DNA of 64,000 nt from Paraburkholderia ribeironis. GTDB taxonomy: Bacteria > Pseudomonadota > Gammaproteobacteria > Burkholderiales > Burkholderiaceae. Made by a program: the position numbers and the translations under genes. The notes beneath the pieces are model-generated. The model searched no databases. It had not been told where the DNA came from and saw only the letters and a list, made by a program, of their open reading frames with translations. The DNA lies in contig NZ_CYGX02000012.1 in NCBI RefSeq assembly GCF_900019265.1, positions 144,383 to 208,382 of the forward strand, written 5' to 3'. This document shows positions 60,680 to 64,000 of the stretch, piece by piece. The first letter of the stretch is position 1. Every line of letters begins with the position of its first letter.

Positions 60680-61516
60680 CTAGCGCTGCGCCGCCACTCC
60701 TTCCACCTTGCCCGCAATCGCGGCCGACAGACGCCGCAGATCGAGCAACGCCGCATCCGCGCCTTGCAGGCCTTCGAGGCTCGTGCCCAACCGCTCCAGC
60801 GCAGCGACGATTTCGTCGATACGCTTCGCTTGCGTGGCGGCGTGATCGATCAGGCCGTGAATCGCCAGCGACACCGGATCGTCCGCGTTCGGCGTGATGC
60901 CGTACGCGCAGAACGCGCTACTGTCCGCGGCGCGTTTTGCCCCGTGCGCGGCGCCGCTGGATTCGCCGTTCGCAGTCGCCGTTGCCGCGGCCAACGCCGC
61001 CGCCGGGACGATGATGCGCGCCGGATTACCGACCGCCGTGCCCCGTGCGGGCACCGGCTTGGTCACCACGGCGTTCGAGCCGATCTTCGCCTGCGCGCCG
61101 ATCGTGAAGCCGCCCAGCACCTTCGCGCCTGCGCCCACGATCACGCCCTGCTCCAGCGTCGGATGCCGCTTCGCGCCACGCGTGAGCGAGGTGCCGCCGA
61201 GCGTCACGCCCTGATAGATCGTGCAGTCGTCGCCGATCTGCGCGGTCTCGCCGATCACCACACCCATGCCGTGATCGATAAACACGCGCCGCCCCACTGT
61301 CGCGCCCGGATGAATTTCGATGCCGGTCATGAAGCGCGCCATTTGCGAGATGAAACGCGCAAGCCAGCGGCGCCTCGCCTGCCAGAAGGCATGCGCGAGC
61401 CGGTGCAACACGAGCGCGTGCAGGCCCGGATAACACGTGAGGACTTCCCATGCGCTGCGGGCGGCGGGATCGCGCTCGCGGATCGTGGCGATGTCTTCGC
61501 GAAGTCTCGTGAACAT
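60680..61516 (-). CDS. cysE: Serine O-acetyltransferase
   Basis: First step of cysteine synthesis, acetylating L-serine. 278 residues. N-terminal helical domain (1-60), left-handed beta helix with [20 protein letters not shown] (active-site His) and [20 protein letters not shown], and a C-terminal regulatory tail. The tail beyond about residue 180 is Ala-rich and longer than in E. coli CysE (273 residues but with a different N-terminal domain); it resembles the shorter NifP/SrpH-type enzymes plus an extension. Confidence 0.92.
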   Translation of the reverse strand: MFTRLREDIATIRERDPAARSAWEVLTCYPGLHALVLHRLAHAFWQARRRWLARFISQMARFMTGIEIHPGATVGRRVFIDHGMGVVIGETAQIGDDCTIYQGVTLGGTSLTRGAKRHPTLEQGVIVGAGAKVLGGFTIGAQAKIGSNAVVTKPVPARGTAVGNPARIIVPAAALAAATATANGESSGAAHGAKRAADSSAFCAYGITPNADDPVSLAIHGLIDHAATQAKRIDEIVAALERLGTSLEGLQGADAALLDLRRLSAAIAGKVEGVAAQR

Positions 61517-61693
61517 GGCAGGGACTGTGTTGTGGGAGAAGGAACCGCCGGCGCGCTACGTCACGCGCGACGGCAGGGTTGCCGCTTAGCACGGCGGCAG
61601 CTTAGCCTGGAACGTTTTCGGGATTGTAGGTCGATTGCGCAAAACCTGCCGCAAGCCCACGCTGCCCGCAAGGTCGTCGGACGAATGCGGCGC

Positions 61694-62557
61694 TCAGGAA
61701 GCGTCGTCGTCCGGTCGCCGCGTCTTCAGCAGAATGTGCTTGGCGATGCCGCGCACGATGTTCACTTCCTCGCGCTCGAGGCCGGAGCGCGCGAACAACC
61801 GGCGCAGGCGGGACATCAGCTTCTTCGGGTTGGCCGGATCGAGAAACTCGAGCGCGACCAGAGCGCTTTCCAGATGCGCGAACATGCTCTCGATCTCGTC
61901 GCTCGCCGCGCGCACGCCGGCTGGGCCGCCCTGCCCCGCGCTCACGTCGCGCACGTCGCGCACGTCGCGCACGTCGCGCACGACGGGCGTCTCACTCGCC
62001 GCGTCGTCGGCCGACAGATACGTCGTACGCAGTTCATAGGCCAGCACCTGCACGGCCTGCGCGAGATTGAGCGAACTGTAGGCCGGATTGGCCGGAATAT
62101 GCACGAGCGCGCTGCATCGCTCGACGTCCTCGTTCGACAGGCCCGTGCGCTCGTTGCCGAACACCAACGCGATCTCGCCGTGCACCGCCTGCTCATGCGC
62201 GACGGCCGCCGCGGCGCGCGGGGTCCATTGCGGCGGACCGTATTCACGCAGCCGCGCGGTCAGCGCGATCGACCAGTGCACGCCACTCAACGCGTCGGCA
62301 AGCGTCGGCACGACATGCGCGGAGGCGAGCACATCGTCGGCGCCGCTCGCCATCGCGATCGCTTCCGGATCGCTCTGCACGTGCGGCACGCGCGGCGACA
62401 CCAGCACGAGCCGCGAGAAGCCCATGGTCTTCAGCGCACGCGCCGCGGCGCCGACATTGCCCGGATGACTGGGCTCGACCAGCACGAAGCGCGTCGAGGT
62501 GAAACCGCCGCGCAGCTCGGCCACGGTGGGATCGGAAGAATGGTGGGTGTGGTCCAC
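61694..62557 (-). CDS. trmJ: TrmJ/LasT-family SPOUT RNA methyltransferase
   Basis: SPOUT-class 2'-O-methyltransferase, probably for position 32 of tRNAs. 287 residues from the GTG chosen here (DHTHHSSDP, then TRFVLVEPSHPGNVGAAARA). Knot motifs: ALVFGNERTGLSNEDV and IPANPAYSSLNLAQAVQV. Between the SPOUT domain and the C-terminal helical domain sits a repeat RDVRDVRDVRDV coded by four 9-bp DNA repeats. Upstream in-frame codons to 62698 are rejected as Arg/Trp-rich. Confidence 0.9.
   Translation of the reverse strand: MDHTHHSSDPTVAELRGGFTSTRFVLVEPSHPGNVGAAARALKTMGFSRLVLVSPRVPHVQSDPEAIAMASGADDVLASAHVVPTLADALSGVHWSIALTARLREYGPPQWTPRAAAAVAHEQAVHGEIALVFGNERTGLSNEDVERCSALVHIPANPAYSSLNLAQAVQVLAYELRTTYLSADDAASETPVVRDVRDVRDVRDVSAGQGGPAGVRAASDEIESMFAHLESALVALEFLDPANPKKLMSRLRRLFARSGLEREEVNIVRGIAKHILLKTRRPDDDAS
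61943..61978 (-). repeat. Four 9-bp in-frame repeats in trmJ
   Basis: cacgtcgcg repeated four times in a row (plus a partial copy), encoding the DVR-type tripeptide repeat in the interdomain linker of TrmJ. Confidence 0.9.
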
Positions 62558-63126
62558 GATGCAACTCTGCAGGCTAAAGACGCGTATGGTAGCGCCAACC
62601 TCGCGCGGTTTTGAATCGCGCGTTCGCGCGGCGTAGCGGATCGCGCGTGAACGGCGGGCCACCCGGCAGCGGCGGGGGGGCCACCAAGTCGCCGCCACGT
62701 CACCGCCGCATCACCCCGCCACGTCACAGCTACGTCACAGCCATGTGGTCGCTATGTGGTCGCTACGTAGCCGCTATGGAACAGCCACACAGCCGCCATG
62801 CGGCCTTCACGCCGCGGCCGTCCCGGGTCAGAGCTCGGACCGATCGCGGCCAGATTCCAGCCCTCTTGCCCGCCCGCGCCGCCAACGCTGCCGCGACGCC
62901 CGGACTCAGGTAAAATACGCCAATTCGCGTCCGGCTCAAGCCCCCGCCAAGCCGTGCGCCTCGTTCTTATTCAATTCGTCTCCGTCGGCGGAATGCGCAC
63001 CGGTCTTTTGCCGGGCGAGCGTTCCGTGCTGTTTTTCGCGCCTCTTCGAGGGTGCCCAGTTAGCGCAGGTTTAGCGCTCATTTTCCGGCAAGCAGCCGTG
63101 CTGCCCCGGCACAAGGATCCAGTCTC
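62558..63126. other. 569-bp divergent gap between trmJ and suhB
   Basis: The part around 62700-62780 has degenerate gtcac/ctatg-type repeats (tcacagctacgtcacagcca and onward). taaaat at 62911-62916 could be a -10 box for suhB, giving a ~210-nt leader. I see no gene; open frames here are Arg/Pro-rich. Confidence 0.5.
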
Positions 63127-63930
63127 ATGCATCCCATGCTCAATATCGCTGTGAAGGCCGCGCGCCGCGCAGCCCAGATCATCAACCGCGCGTCGCTCGA
63201 CCTCGATCTGATCCAGGTCAGCAAGAAGCAGCACAACGATTTCGTCACGGAGATCGACAAGGCGTCCGAAGCGGCGATCATCGACACGCTGAAGACCGCC
63301 TACCCCGATCACGCCATCCTCGCCGAAGAATCCGGCAAATCGGACCACGAATCCGAGTACCAGTGGATCATCGATCCGCTCGACGGCACCACCAATTTCA
63401 TCCACGGTTTTCCGTACTACTGCGTGTCGATCGCGCTGGCGCACAAGGGCACCGTGACGCAGGCCGTGGTCTATGACCCGACCCGCAACGACCTGTTCAC
63501 CGCATCGCGCGGCCGTGGCGCGTTCCTGAACAATCGCCGCATCCGCGTGGCCAAGCGCGACCGGCTGGCCGACGGCCTGATCGGCACCGGCTTCCCGTTC
63601 CGCGAAACGGACACCCTCGAAGCGTACGGCCGCCAGTTCGCTGAAATGACCGCTGCCTGCGCCGGCCTGCGCCGTCCGGGCGCGGCCGCGCTGGATCTGG
63701 CGAACGTCGCCGCCGGCCGCATGGACGGCTTCTTCGAGCAGGGCCTGAGTCCGTGGGACGTCGCCGCGGGCAGCCTGCTGATCACCGAAGCCGGCGGCCT
63801 CGTCGGCAACTACACCGGCGACTCGGACTTCCTGCACGTCGGCGAAATCGTCGCAGGCAACCCGAAGATTTACGCGCAGATGGTTCCGATCCTGTCGCGT
63901 TTCAGCCGCACGCGTCAGCAGTCGGCTTAA
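63127..63930 (+). CDS. suhB: Inositol-1-monophosphatase family protein SuhB
   Basis: Mg-dependent phosphatase of the IMPase family; in E. coli SuhB also acts in Nus-factor antitermination at rRNA operons. 267 residues. Metal ligands Glu67 (AEESG) and Asp83/Asp86 in [12 protein letters not shown], plus the C-terminal [18 protein letters not shown]. Full-length. Confidence 0.95.
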   Translation: MHPMLNIAVKAARRAAQIINRASLDLDLIQVSKKQHNDFVTEIDKASEAAIIDTLKTAYPDHAILAEESGKSDHESEYQWIIDPLDGTTNFIHGFPYYCVSIALAHKGTVTQAVVYDPTRNDLFTASRGRGAFLNNRRIRVAKRDRLADGLIGTGFPFRETDTLEAYGRQFAEMTAACAGLRRPGAAALDLANVAAGRMDGFFEQGLSPWDVAAGSLLITEAGGLVGNYTGDSDFLHVGEIVAGNPKIYAQMVPILSRFSRTRQQSA

Positions 63931-63954
63931 GCCCGCCTGGGACCGAGCCCGGGT

Positions 63955-64000
63955 CGGCGTCGGCATCGGCATCGGCATCGGCGTCGGCATCGGCATCGGC
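63955..64000. repeat. Hexanucleotide repeat at the right edge
   Basis: Alternating ggcgtc/ggcatc units fill the last 46 bases and run out of the window, so the full length is unknown. Confidence 0.85.

Overview
The window looks like a core-chromosome segment of a Burkholderia sensu lato betaproteobacterium, most likely Paraburkholderia or a close relative. Evidence: very high GC with strong G/C third positions, GTG and TTG starts, and gene neighbourhoods I recognise from that group (dapC-dapD-arsC-like-dapE-prmB, yejABEF next to an NlpC/P60 gene, accA-tilS-lysC-tRNA-Ser, cysS-ppiA-ppiB-lpxH, aceA and aceB a few kb apart). This assignment rests on pattern recognition; no database search was possible.

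Layout. 1-3.2 kb: 5' two-thirds of smc and a DMT transporter, both minus strand. 3.2-8.5 kb: lysine/diaminopimelate genes (dapC, dapD, dapE with an ArsC/Spx-like gene) and prmB. 8.7-14.3 kb: cardiolipin synthase, glutathione peroxidase, a YheS-type ABC-F protein, a CaiB/BaiF CoA-transferase and a small hypothetical protein. 14.4-19.6 kb: radA, alr, lplT and thiD. 19.7-23.7 kb: a tightly overlapping minus-strand operon tsaB-rimI-family 4 UDG-DUF1853, divergent from an acyl-CoA-binding protein. 24.2-32.1 kb: a DEAD-box helicase and the glyoxylate shunt genes aceA and aceB, with a universal stress protein, a LysR regulator and a haloacid dehalogenase between them. 32.2-34.4 kb: gamma-glutamylcyclotransferase-like protein, AraC regulator and a GNAT enzyme. 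34.5-36.9 kb: gltX and a five-gene tRNA cluster (Ala-Glu-Asp-Glu-Asp). 37.5-46.8 kb: a patatin-like lipoprotein, an NlpC/P60 hydrolase, the yejABEF peptide ABC transporter, fabI and a small exported PXPV-type protein.

46.8-50.2 kb is the only clearly accessory region. It holds an ssb-like remnant, a broken small ORF, a remnant of a PAAR-protein tail, an intact PGRP/amidase_2-type peptidoglycan amidase without a signal peptide, a very AT-rich single-membrane-pass protein 6 nt downstream, and an intact PAAR protein. I read this as an orphan type VI secretion cassette (amidase effector, cognate immunity protein, PAAR spike tip) inserted on the 3' side of tRNA-Ser(GCU). The immunity protein is the most likely undescribed item in the window.

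50.4-64 kb is core again: lysC, tilS, accA, an AlkA-type glycosylase with a long basic tail, cysS, a TPR lipoprotein-like or exported protein, two cyclophilins, lpxH, cysE, a TrmJ-type rRNA/tRNA methyltransferase and suhB. Intergenic DNA throughout contains many short tandem repeats (10-14 bp units), some lying against promoters or within low-complexity linkers of proteins.
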